From the NCBI GenBank assembly GCA_038030265.1, contig CM075941.1, forward strand, positions 57,327,952 to 57,391,951: DNA of 64,000 nucleotides. Reading direction: 5' to 3'. The stretch comes from Corythucha ciliata. Lineage: Eukaryota; Arthropoda; Insecta; Hemiptera; Tingidae. A program made the position numbers and the translations under genes. Of the stretch, positions 21,541-31,961 are shown in pieces (within the stretch, counting starts at the first letter, position 1; the number at the start of each line of letters is the position of its first letter). Below the pieces are notes generated by a model, which saw only the letters and a program-made list of their open reading frames with translations, was not told the origin of the DNA and ran no database searches.

Positions 21541-23394
21541 CTAGCAGGTGAGGTGAAAATGTTTGCACATATTTGATTTGATGCAGAAATCGATACATGT
21601 ACACGTGAACTTGTGGATGCACGCTTCACAGTGCATGCAGGATATAGCGCAAGAGCACGATGGATCTACCAATGTGACTGTATACTGATCTCGAGAGTTT
21701 GATGAAAAAACTGTCCAGGAATCATTCGACGAGGGTAAAACTTTGTCCATGGACATCGAAAGAGCAGTGGTGTGTCGTTTCCTTAGCTCACGCAATTTGT
21801 AGGATAATTTTCCTTTTTCCAAAACCAGCAGTCGGTCGAAAACTTTCCGATTGACAAGTCTAGTCAAGGCGTGAATTGTCACATCCAAACGCTTCACTTT
21901 TTTCCCTCTCAAATAAATGTGCTTGAGGGCACCACGCAGCCTCTCCAAATGCATATTTGTGTTGATACCAGTGAACTTTCGATGACAATAAGCCCACTGC
22001 ATGAAGTTCTTAGAATAATTTTCTTTGAAATAGAGGCCAAAATTGTGGGTGTCATCATCTTCACATAAACGCTGTACGATGGAGGTTAAATTTTTTTTGA
22101 AGGCTTGTTCATCAGTTTCTGTGAGCAAGGTGTATACCCGGTCATAAGTCTCATTGCGTTTTGCTTCTGAACGAACGGTGGCATGTAATTTCTTCTGCCA
22201 AGCCCTGACCACATGCCAAGTACAGAACAAGTGATAAGTGCAGTTGCCCATGACATTACTCCAGGCGTTACAGAAAGTTTCAGCCATGTCCGACATGAAG
22301 GTTTTGGCGTTGATCGTTCCTGTTTTTACTTTAATGCTATTTAAAAAAACTTCTATTCCCAAGTGATCGTGTCGATTAGAAATGAAAAATGCTGCTGGGA
22401 AGCCTTGCATTAGGTCGTCCAATACGAGCACGGTGGTGAGTTCATAACCTTAGTTGTTGGTTCCATGAGTAGAATCCATACAGACGCATCCATTTTCCCC
22501 ATATTTCTTCAGGACCTCCTCTTAGCCTTTGGTCATTATCTCTATGAGAAAGTATTCCTTCTTCATTTGGGAATACTGAGGAGCAATCTGACCCTTTGGC
22601 TTGTACACAATAACACAAGAGTCTTCTCCATGAGCCTGTTTTTTTTCTACCCAAGCCTCGACACTAGTTGAATCGTCGGAGTGTAGCTTGTACTCATTAT
22701 CCAAAGAGAACTCCATGATAATGTTCCGCAAGTCTTGCAAGGTGATGAGGTGACTACGCTCAAGCTCTTTATTTCCATTAAAATTGCGCTGAATATCATC
22801 GAGGATGTCACCAAGAAGAACTTTAGCACAGATTTGTGCGGCAATTTCTCTCTTTTTGGGAGACGGGATGGGCAAGTGTTTCAGCTCAGTTCTATGACCA
22901 AAGTGTGTTCCACAGAAATCCACGAGGACAGCCCCATCAGGTAACAAGGTTTTGGTAGTAATTCTGGCCGAACAATGATTTTTTGATTTGCACGAACCTT
23001 GAGTTTTAGGCTCTCTCTTTCGTTTCTCTGGGGGAACGCGGCTGATGTTCCGTTGACCAGATCGATTGCATCGGTAGTAGCTCACTGTTCGGTCAGATGA
23101 CTTCTTTTGGACACTTACCTTCACAAACTTCGCATTAGACGTGGTGTCAACAGAGCGTAACCACGTCTTGAATTCCTCGAGCGAGTTAAATTTCAAACTC
23201 TCATGAACAACGTTCACATCGTGAGTTTCCCGCATGTGGCGGTCAAATTCCTGATTGTTGGGTAGACATTTCTTGCACATCCCACAAGCCATTTTCGGGT
23301 CATCGCGAGATTCCCGGGGGCGATTTGGGTGAATCTGTTGATGCCTTCGAAGGCTATCTCTCCCCAACACCGAAACACAGAACTGACAGTTCAT
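21541..23394 (-). pseudogene. MULE transposase with C2H2 N-terminus and SWIM zinc finger, two in-frame stops
   Basis: One continuous minus frame of 617 codons starting at MNCQFCVSVL (ATG at 23394). Residues 1-65 hold two C2H2-like fingers. Residues ~70-120 hold the FNSLEEFKTWL...SYYRCNRSG region typical of MULE N-termini. The DDE core shows CMDSTHGTNN (first Asp), FMSDMAETFCNAW (second Asp), CTWHVVRAW, and NMHLERLRG (likely Glu). The C-terminal SWIM finger is CTCIDFCIKSNMCKHFH (CxC-x9-CxH). Stops TAA at 22522-22524 and 22450-22452 interrupt the frame, flanking the first catalytic motif. With no frameshifts elsewhere, this copy was inactivated recently. The MULE excises and inserts by a DDE reaction; here it could serve only as a substrate. 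Confidence 0.85.
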
Positions 23395-23589
23395 AATTAC
23401 ATAGGTAATTATTCACAAAATTAGAAAGCAAATACACGACTAGAAAAAACAGATTGACGACTAGAGAAGCGATAAAAACTTGCTATAGATAAGGATGATA
23501 ACGCTGGAGAGACACCTAGCGCTATCCCGTACCTGGCGGACGTGAGACACACTGAGCCCGGTACTGGCGCTAAGGTCGAGTAAAGACTA

Positions 23590-23700
23590 CTTCACAAATG
23601 AGTAGGTTATCGATGACGGTGCATTGAATAGAATCTTACTGTTCGTATTCCGCTTATTTAATTTTAATTTATTTTATTTGTATTTGCATAAAAACATGGT
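23590..23700 (+). repeat. Possible right piece of gypsy LTR and primer-binding site
   Basis: AT-rich run ending GCATAAAAACA followed directly by TGGTGTCAGAGTG, a form seen after LTRs of arthropod Ty3/gypsy elements. The gag frame begins ~40 bp later. The LTR assignment depends on the MULE having split it. Confidence 0.4.
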
Positions 23701-23736
23701 GTCAGAGTGCTGAGAGCACATACAGGTACGTGCATG

Positions 23737-24450
23737 TTCTCTATGTTACCCGTGCCTGAACCCCTAAACTGCGCTTTGGGAGAAAACTTTTTCAAAGATG
23801 GGTGGAAAAACTACGAAATCGGCACAGGTCTTGAGGAGGAAAGCGACCGGAAGCGAACGGCTGTGTTAAAAGCGGTCTCCTAGAAGAAGAGAAGGTTGAA
23901 AAAATCATTGCTGCTCTTGATGCCGAAATAACCCCTCAAAGGAACGTCGTTTACGAAAGGTACGTTTTTTTCTCACTTTATCAGGAGGAGGGAATGTCGT
24001 TCTCTGAATTTTGGAGAATGTTGAAAGAAAAGGCAGGCTCTTGCGATTTTGGAGTACTTGAAGAAGAAATGGTACGTGATAGGTTTGTAGTGGGAATCCG
24101 CGACCATGATTTCCGTAGAAGGCTATTGCAACAACGGAAATTGACGCTCTCCAAAGTTGTTGATGAGTCCGTTGCAATTGAAGAGACGTCCAAGCAATTG
24201 TCTAGCATGAGCCAGCCAGCTCGGAGACGAAATTGTCAACAAACTATCCTCGAACCACGATATCAAAGCAGTCGCCAAGTGGTCGTCAACATAAACTCAA
24301 CGAAAGAGACTGCACATTTGACAAATATAAATGCCCGGCGTTTGGGAAAAGTTGCATGAATTGTGGCAAACGGGACCACTTCGCTGTGGTGAGCCGTTCG
24401 TCGAAGCAAATGGTCAAGGCAGTCAATTCTCGAGAGGCGCAAAGCCTCAA
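23737..24450 (+). pseudogene. Ty3/gypsy gag remnant with zinc-knuckle region
   Basis: Starts near LPVPEPLNCALGENFFKDGW, similar to the MPxPEPL...W openings of arthropod gypsy gag. It breaks frame near 23875, then resumes as MSFSEFWRMLKEKAGSCDFG and EEEMVRDRFVVGIRDHDFRR (23994-24359). After another frame change, CPAFGKSCMNCGKRDHFAVV (about 24330-24390) is a degenerate zinc knuckle (C-x2-C-x4-H retained, last Cys lost to Val). Gag normally coats the genomic RNA. Protease and pol are absent: the frame ends in a duplicated segment leading to a minisatellite. Confidence 0.75.
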
Positions 24451-24550
24451 GATGACGGGAACCCCAGAAAAATGGATCTCGACTTTTAGTAATGAACGCG
24501 ATTGACGTGGGAGAAGGGGTTGACGGCTGATGTTAGTACAAAAATTGCAG
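24446..24550 (+). repeat. ~100-bp direct repeat, copy 1
   Basis: CTCAAGATGACGGGAA(C/T)CCC through GACGGCTGA(T/C)GTTAG recurs at 25418-25520 with few differences. The pair encloses ~870 bp of minisatellite (families E and B). The first copy is continuous with gypsy gag; the second is not. Confidence 0.75.
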
Positions 24551-25260
24551 TGTTTGGGAGCCGAATAATTATCCCCTAAATTGGAAGTTTTCTGGCTGAA
24601 ATTATTATATTTTTTTTTTTTGTAACTCGAAATTAACATTTTCTTTGTTCTTTGATTTTCGCGAAATCTGAGTTTTTGAACGAAATTGTATGTGCTCACG
24701 TATATGGATGTTTTTCGTCTTAATTTTTTCGAATTGCAATATTTTTGACCTAATTTTCTCGCAAAATAGCAACTTTTTGGGCCTTTATTTTAGTAGGCGC
24801 GGACCCTGGGTCAGCCGGCCATGAAGAATAGCCGTGTAATTGTAACATTTAAAGAGTTGAGTATGTGAGTGTGCAAGTGTGAGCGAAAAGGTTCCTAGTT
24901 GAAATTTCCGGTCTTTATTTACGCAAAATTGAAATTTCCTGGTCTTTGTATTCCCGAAATTTGAGTTTAGGGGCTGGATATTCGCTAAATTGCTAGTTTT
25001 TGGTCTTTAATTTCATGAATCGCAAGTTTCTGGCTTCTTTTTAGCGATTGTGGGATTGTGCAACCAAGTTTGACAGCCCACGACAGCGCTCAAAGTCTGA
25101 AGTTGGCCCAAAAATGTCGACATTTTGGAGCTAAATACCTGAAAAATTGGAAATTTCCTGTTTGAATATTCGGGGAACAGCAATTTTCTTCGCCACCTTA
25201 TTTGCAATACGCGGCTCCATCCAATTCTAAATGATGCCATTTTTGCCTAAAACTCACCGT
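24551..25260. repeat. Minisatellite block, family E
   Basis: Loose ~30-bp units: GAAATTTCCTGGTCTTTATT, ACGCAAAATTG, CGCGAAATCTGAGTTTTTG. Distinct in sequence from families A-D but the same unit length and style. The 75-aa minus ORF at 25013-25240 is repeat read-through. A short GC-richer patch at 24790-24830 (GGCGCGGACCCTGGGTCAGC) may be an end module. Confidence 0.5.
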
Positions 25261-25965
25261 CCACCGGACACGGGGTCATTTTCAGGTCCATTTTTACCTG
25301 CCCCAGCCAAAAAAGCGCTAATCTATAGCTAAAAGTGACACACATAAAACTGTTATTGCGGGGCTAAAATGTAAAAACCCGGTAAATTTGCGGATAATTT
25401 TGGGAACTCACTGATTTCTCAAGATGACGGGAATCCCAGAAAGATGGATCTTGACTTTTAGTGATGAACGCGATTGACGTTAGGGGGTTTGACGGCTGAC
25501 GTTAGCAGCAAAAAAGCAGCTGAAATAAGGAGAAGCGCTAATTTTCAGTTCAAATAGGAAAAAGTGCTAATTCACTCCTAAAAAGGGAAGAAAAATAGCT
25601 AAGCAGCTGATATTAAGGAAAATCACTAATTTGCAGATGAAGTGTACTATTAGCTCTAACGCACGAGTGAAATATGTGCAATTTCTAATTGCGTCTAATA
25701 TTTAAAAGACGCCATTTCGCGGATTCTGAAGGCAATTTATTTGTAGCTAAAATGAAGAAAAACGCTAATTTTATAGCTCAAATTGACTAAAGTGCTAATT
25801 CGCTGCTATATAATACCACGGAAAACGCCTATTTGTGGAAAAAAATTCGAAAAAACGCTAATTCATAAGATAAAACGCTACTTCCTGCTAGAGTTGAGAT
25901 AAAGCGTTAATTCGCGTCTAAGGTAGAGACAATTTCCAATTTTTGATATTGTTAGTGTCATCGCT
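25260..25965 (+). repeat. Minisatellite block, family B, interrupted by direct repeat copy 2
   Basis: Family B units before and after 25418-25520, which is the second copy of the direct repeat described at 24446-24550. Units include GCTAATTTTCAGTTCAAAT and AAAACGCTAATTCATAAG. Confidence 0.55.
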
Positions 25966-26140
25966 TAGACTACGAGGGTTAGTAGGTAATGCATGCAAGA
26001 AACTGTAGCCGTAGGAGCCTACGTTGTCTGTCTTCCCTCGTTCAGGTGCGTTAGAAACGAACCGGTTTCGGCTGCTCGCCATCTTCAGTACTTACAGACG
26101 CTGAAGATGGCGAGCAGCCGAAACCGGTTCGGTTCGGACA
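25965..26140. mobile_element. Short foldback element (copy 2) with 31-bp perfect hairpin
   Basis: Relative of 5418-5605. The outer part shares GACTACGAGGGTTAGT and TAGGAGCCTACGTTGTCTG. A perfect inverted pair, 26058-26088 and 26101-26131, 12-bp loop, is built from GAACCGGTTTCGGCTGCTCG and CCATCTTCAG. Inserted within a family B block, whose units resume at 26150. Confidence 0.75.
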
Positions 26141-28425
26141 ATTTGTGGTTATAAAGTAGAGAAACATCGCATATTCTTGGCTTTATGCGAAAAAAAAACA
26201 ATAACTGTACAATTTGCGGCTAAAATAGAGAAATTCGTCAATTTACAGCTTAATCTGAGCATAAGTCATAATTGACGGATAAGGTGTAATATTGCCAATT
26301 TGTGCTAAAATAAGGAAAAATACATAGTTTAACACCAAGTACAAATTATGTATCTCGTTTACTTAGAGGCTAAGAGGCACCATAGATTTATCCGCGCCCG
26401 ATTAGGTGTAGGTCCGCCAGTGCGTCCTTATACGGCGCAAATTGAGAAGACACGCTAATTTGCTGTTGTTGGGTCAATTACGTGACTAAGAGTTTGAAAA
26501 TGGTGATATTCGTGGCTAAAATTGAGAAAATGCGTCAATTCGTCGTTGCTGATACAACTTCCTGGCCAAATTGGAGAAAAAAAACGCTCAATGCTTGGGC
26601 AAATCCACGACTTAAATTAAGGAAAAGCGCTGATTCGTGGCTAAATTAACTTTGGAAGAGATAAAGGCATAAAACTTGAATTTTGGAAGCGCCAAAGCGT
26701 AATTAGTATTTAGAAAGAACCAAATCCACGGAATTTGGTTTTCTGGAAGAACCAAACCCTCGAATTCGGTCGTTTGTACAAACAAAGGGTGATAATGGGG
26801 GGCTCATAGAGAGATTTCCGCCCAGGGCTTCGAGAGGTGTATGTGCGCCACTGTGATCCGGGTATTTCCCCGATACGGCATAAGGCTGCGGCGCGGCGAG
26901 CTGTGGCGCAGCGCTCTCGGCTTCATGTGGGCGTTTAACAAATCGCGCACCGGGCGAGGAATCCACTTAATACGGGCACGGAGTGTACAGCTTGATCAGG
27001 ATGTGTAGCATGAAATAGGGAAAAAAATGAATAATTTTCTTAATCTTGTTCTCCTTCTTCTGGTTCAATTTGTTTTAAGTACCTCCCTCCTTCGACTGAT
27101 GAAATTTCTCAAATTTTGCCGCCCAGAGCTATAGCCCCCGGTAGTCCTCCTACATGATCCGGCCCTGGAAGCGTAGTTGGAATTTAGAAACAGCGCTAAT
27201 TTCCGCTTTATGAAGAATTGCTAGTTCACGGATAAAATTGAGAAAGAACTGTTGTTCGCAGATAAAATTCAGGTGTAAACGCTATACACTTCACGGTTAG
27301 AATAGGGAAACATTGCTATAATTCAGTGAAATGAAGAAAAACGGTAATTCGCAGCTACAATTTTTGAGAATTACGGGGTCACACACAGTTAAAATTTTAC
27401 AAAAGCGCTGATTCACGGGTGAAATTTTGAAACAACGCTAATTTGCGACTTGAATTGAGAAGAAGCGTTCTTTTGCGGCTGAAATATTGAGATAAAGCGC
27501 CTTAATTTTGGGCTATAATTGGAAACACCGGTTCTATTTTCGACTGTAAAAATCACGCGCCAATCCACAGATGAACTTGAGAAATTGCCAACTTACGAAG
27601 TCTTGGGGCGCAACTTCGCTGCTCACATAAGGAAAATTCGGCAAATTTGTGGCAAAAAAATGAGAAAAAGCGCTAATATGCTGGTAAAATGGAGAAAACC
27701 GTTAATCTATTTTATTTATTCATTCAGCTCCCTAAAGAAATTCATCAGGATCAAAAGTAAACTGTACATAATTTGCGTCTGTCCCTTAAAAAGACAATAA
27801 ATTTGAGAAAAAGCCTTAATTCACAGATAAAATTGAGGAAAAGCGCTAATTCGCGGCTGAAGTTGAAAAAACGCCAACCCACAGTTTCTTAGGCCAACTT
27901 ATCGTGACTAAATTTGAGAAAAAGCGCTAATTCGCAAGTAAATTAAAAAAAAAAAAACGTGAATTCATGGTTCGAATGGTAATTAAAACATCAGTTCACG
28001 GCTAAAATTTAGAAAAATTACTAATTCGCGGGTAAAAAAAAAAAAAGAGCACTCACATCAGATAAAATTGAGGTAAACGCTATAATTCGCGGTTAAAATG
28101 GTGAAAAAACGTTAGTTCTCAGATAAAACGGAGTAAAATGCATTTCGTGGCTATAACGGAAAAAAGTACTGAAATAAGAGTAGCTATAAAGTTGTAAAAA
28201 TGTTCTAATTCATGGGTAAAATTGATGAAAAGCGCTAATTCACGGCTAAAACTGAGGAGTTAAAGCGCAAAAATTGAACTTGTAACTTTTAGGTTAAAAT
28301 TTAGAAAAAAAAGTATAATTTAACGCTATTAAAACGTTTATTCTTAGTTTATTTAGAGAATAAGGGGCCTCCTATAGAGATTTCTGCCCCTGTCTCCGAA
28401 AGGTGTGGGTACGCCACTGAAATAT
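26140..28425 (+). repeat. Family B blocks with three end modules
   Basis: Family B units at 26150-26325, 26430-26790 and 27180-28312. End modules lie at 26325-26422 (TCCGCGCCCGATTAGGTGTAG then GTCCGCCAGTG), 26790-26853 (GAGATTTCCGCCCAGGGCTT then GTGCGCCACTG) and 28312-28419 (GGGGCCTCCTATAGAGATTT then GGTACGCCACTG). Positions 26860-27180 hold a GC-richer unique stretch with no gene. The ORF at 27519-27800 is repeat read-through. Confidence 0.6.
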
Positions 28426-28499
28426 TTCCGTTATCGCAAGATTCATTTTCAGGATCAGACTAGCCGCTGAAGGTGTCACTCGGTTCAGCTCATTTTCCA

Positions 28500-29440
28500 G
28501 AGTTCCTCGAGTTTTCACGTGGACAAGCGTTCACGGGATCATTATTTCTGATGTCGAATGAAAAGCCTCGACGTCAAATTCACTTCCCGAAAAAAGCTTT
28601 CGCGAGTGAAAATCGCCTCCGTGAACAGTCTATGAGCGCTTAGCACAATTTTAGCACCGAAAACGGCCTTCGTGAACGGCGAATTATAGATTTTTCTCAA
28701 TTCGTTCCATTGAGAAACCATGAATTGACGTTTTGTCTTAATTTCAGTCACGAATAGGCACTTTAAAATTTTTTTTTTATCATGTCAGCCGTAAAAAGAG
28801 GCTCCGTAAGCCATAATTAACGCTTGTCCTCAATTTCTGGTCTGGACTTGGCGTCAATAAACCGTGAAATGGCGCTTTACCTTATTTTTACTTGCAAATG
28901 AACGCTTTTTCTTAATTTTAGCCGTGACGGGATATCGTATGATCCGTTAATCAGCGTAGATTCTAAATTTCAGTCGCTCAACCGCGATTTTTTTACAATT
29001 TCAGAAGAAAAATGAACTCTTTTTCTCAATTTTAGTTGTAAAAAAGGGCTCCGTGAACCGTGAAATGGAACTCGTAACTTATTTTTCTCTTGGACGTTAC
29101 ATCTAAGAAGCATGGTTTATGAAGTATGTTCTTAATTTCGGCCGAAAATAAGCACTTTTTATCAACTTTAGCTGTGATAGGCCGCCTTATGAGCCTCTGT
29201 AAATTTTGCCTTGAAAGTTGCATCAAGAAACCACGAATGGTCGTTTTTTATTATCAATTTTAGTTGCAAGCGCGAGAGCTTTTCACAATTTCGTTGTTAA
29301 CCGAGCGCGTTTTTATTTTCGAAATTGGAGTTTTAAAAGGGCGTTGCCGTAAACAGTGCACTAGTGCTTTTCAAATGTAGCCATAAATTACAATTTTCCT
29401 TGCACCATTTTAGCCACAATAAGCGACGAAGTGATTTTCT
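28500..29440 (-). repeat. Minisatellite block, family B, reverse orientation
   Basis: Units now read as the reverse complement (TTTTTCTCAATTTTAGCCG, CAATTTTAGTTGTAAAAA). The block faces the plus-oriented block ending at 28312, giving a large imperfect inverted arrangement. Small ORFs here are repeat-derived. Confidence 0.55.
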
Positions 29441-30110
29441 AAGCTTTTATAGTATATGTATATGTTGACGGACATCTGACGGGATTTTGTTCTTGGCTTG
29501 ACGGAATAAAAAAAAAATATCAAGATGGCAACGCTGCATTTAAAGACCCGCACAGCTCTTTCGGTTGTGCGGGCTGTTGCATACTTCATATTCAAGAATA
29601 ATCACACTCTATGACTCTACGTCGTCTAACAAGAGATTAATGTCCCTTTTTGACAATTTGCCCCGCAAAGATTACGCGGCCGCCACTGACGGCGTCTGAA
29701 AGAACATTCCTAGAGTAGACACCAAAGTCATATTTTGATATTATGACTTTGGTAGACACACAATGATGGTAGTTACTGGTTTGCTATTTCTACAGCATTG
29801 TTTACAGTTTTCCCCTTCTAGTCGATGTATTTAAAGCGGCTTAGTTACGCAGAAATTCGCTCTTAGTTTTTTCTCGCCGTGTCCTGAGGGGCGCACCCAG
29901 CAAAATGAATGAGGGGGGAAGGCGGACGAGACAAAAACAACTAAGAAGCGCATTTGCTTTACGAATATGCGATAACTATAAAATTCTAAACAAATTAGTT
30001 AAAAAAGAGCGTTGGGATTGGTAGATTTACAGAAGCCAGGGCGCACAAAGAGCTAATACACAGTGGATACTTGTGCTTAGCTATCAAGTAAAACGAAGGA
30101 AATTATTGGA
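29440..30110. other. Unique sequence with possible element termini
   Basis: Contains a CCGCCACTGACGGCGT patch at 29680-29695 and AGGGGCGCACCCAGC at 29884-29898. Both resemble the CGCCACTG / GGGGCGCA-type ends seen elsewhere. No gene recognised; the 61-aa minus ORF at 29410-29595 is unsupported. Confidence 0.35.
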
Positions 30111-31690
30111 GATCTTCCTCAATTTTTGCTGCAAATTAGCGATTTTTCACCTTTTCAATAGTGAGTCAAGCACTTTTTCTCACTTTCAGCTTCAAAGAAG
30201 CGTTTTTAATAATTGCAGCCGCGTTAATTATAGTGATGTTTCTCAATATTGACCCCAAATTAGCCGCGTATGAACTATTGTTTTATTTTTTTCACTTTTA
30301 TCCGTGGATTAGCGCTTTTTCCTAGTTTAAAGCCCGAAATTGCCTTCATAAGCCATGGATTTATGTTTTCCTACATTATACCCGCAAATCAGTGTTCTAC
30401 TAAATTTTAGCCATAAATTAGCGTATTTCTAAATTTAGGCGATTTTTTTCATTTTTATTCGCGAATTAACGTTTTTTGTATAGGCATTTTATCCTTGTTT
30501 TTCCCAATTTCATCCATGAATAAGCGATTTTCTCGATTTTCTGCCGCAATATTATTAACGATTCATTTCATTTGTATTCTGGATCTTCCCAATTTTAGCA
30601 GAAATTTTTCATTAGAATTAGCAATTTTTCTCAATTTTATCAGTTTTTCACTAGCGATTTTCTCAATTTTAGCTGCTAATTAGCCATTCATTTAAATTAC
30701 AGTCGTGAATTAGCGTTTTTCGCTAATTTAGCTGCAACTTGCAAACAGCAGGGCACATCTCAGTTTTACCAAAGAACAGAAAATTGGCGTTTATTTTTTC
30801 TTAATTTTAGCCATAAAGTGGCATCTTGGCCATTTCGCGACTAAAGTTTCATTACAGTTTTAAAGTATTCTTATAAAAAGCGCTAATTAGAGGCTAGAAG
30901 TGTGGAAACGACAATTTTCGGCTTCTGACGGCAAGTTGCTGCCTCAAAATGAGAAAACGGTGTAATACATTGCTTTAATTGCAAATCATCGCTAATTTGC
31001 CGCTAAAAATAAGAAAAAGTGGTAATTCATGGAAGAAATAGAAAAAAATCGCCCATTAGCGGCTATAAAAACAGGAAAAATACTAATTCAAGGCAAAATT
31101 TCAGAAAAATCGCGAATTCGCGTTCAAATTGAAATAAATCGCTAATTCACGGCTGAAATGGTGAAAAATCGCTAATAAGCCGCTAAAATGGAGAAAAGTC
31201 GCTTATTCACCGCTAAAAGTGAAAAGTCGCTTATTCACCGCTAAAAGTGAAAAGAAGCGCTGAAGTGAGGAAAAAACGCTACTTCGCGGCCACGTTAAGA
31301 AATACCTTTAGGTAATGCGCGGCAAAACTTGGGAAAAACTCTAATTCGTGGCTGAAAATGTAGAAAAATCTGTGATTAACGGCTTCAATGAGGAAAAACG
31401 CTAATTTGCGGATAGAATAAAGAAAAATGGCTAATTGAGAAGGTAGTTAGGGAAAATTTGTTAATTGTAAGAAAATTGAGAAAAATGACAAACCACGGTT
31501 TGGGAAAAAGCGGTAATTTACGGCAAAAATTGAGAACATTCGCGGCTAAAATGGAGACAAATCGCTTATTCACCGCTAAAAAAGAGACAAATATAGCTGA
31601 TTCACTGATGCGATTGAGAAAAATCGCTAAGTGTAGGAAAAATGCTAATTTGTGGTTAAAATCGAAAAAACGTCATATCGCGGCCTTATT
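30110..31690. repeat. Family B blocks, head-to-head
   Basis: Units are in reverse orientation from 30110 to about 30830 (TCTCAATTTTAGCTGCTAATT), then in plus orientation from about 30870 to 31690 (CGCTAATTCACGGCTGAAAT). The switch point is near 30835. A short perfect local duplication occurs at 31197-31250 (TCGCTTATTCACCGCTAAAA twice). Confidence 0.6.
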
Positions 31691-31763
31691 CAGAACAGTG
31701 AATTTATAGGGGCGCCTGGGAAAGATTCGCACGGGGGCACCAAATTCCTAAAGCCGGCACTGT
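31690..31763 (+). repeat. Family B end module, divergent copy
   Basis: TAGGGGCGCCTGGGAAAGATT ... GGGGGCACC ... GCCGGCACTG corresponds in position and order to the other end modules. The Copia element inserted immediately after its final CACTG. Confidence 0.45.
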
Positions 31764-31766
31764 TTG

Positions 31767-31939
31767 TCTTGTGACTTCTTCTTTGAAAGTCTTGAGTGTA
31801 ACAGAGTTAAGGACTAGACAAAAAGAAAATAGATGTTTTGTGACCAACGCAAAAACGAGACTATTTATTTATTTTTTTTTATATCAAAAATGTGTTTCAT
31901 TAAAAAGTATTAATGACGCCAAACCAAAATACTTCAATA
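31767..31939 (-). repeat. Copia 3' LTR
   Basis: Identical by eye to the 5' LTR at 36012-36184, including the length of the T homopolymer. Short, as in many arthropod Copia elements. Confidence 0.93.
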
Positions 31940-31948
31940 CTTTCCCTC
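31940..31948 (-). promoter_or_regulatory. Copia polypurine tract
   Basis: Minus-strand GAGGGAAAG lies immediately before the 3' LTR, the position where plus-strand DNA synthesis is primed during reverse transcription. Confidence 0.8.
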
Positions 31949-31961
31949 GTCAAAATACTTT

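Larger units (their letters stand above)
20080..23581 (-). mobile_element. Complete MULE (Mutator-like) DNA transposon, terminal repeats and target duplication intact
   Basis: Terminal inverted repeats of 40 bp at 20080-20119 and 23542-23581 differ at one position by eye; both start ACTCGACCTTAGC and run to GTGTGTCTCAC. Weaker inverted similarity continues inward (CTAGGTG...CTCTCCA(T/G)CGTTATCA). The 8-bp direct repeat AAAGACTA flanks it (20072-20079 and 23582-23589). It carries a MULE-type transposase on the minus strand, so ends and content agree. Length 3502 bp. The transposase has two in-frame stops, so this copy is structurally complete but coding-defective. Confidence 0.88.

Noticed and set aside
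13100..31690. CRISPR-like arrays suggested by regular ~30-bp repeats
   Set aside because: Units are degenerate with no constant repeat and variable spacer pattern, and the genome is eukaryotic.
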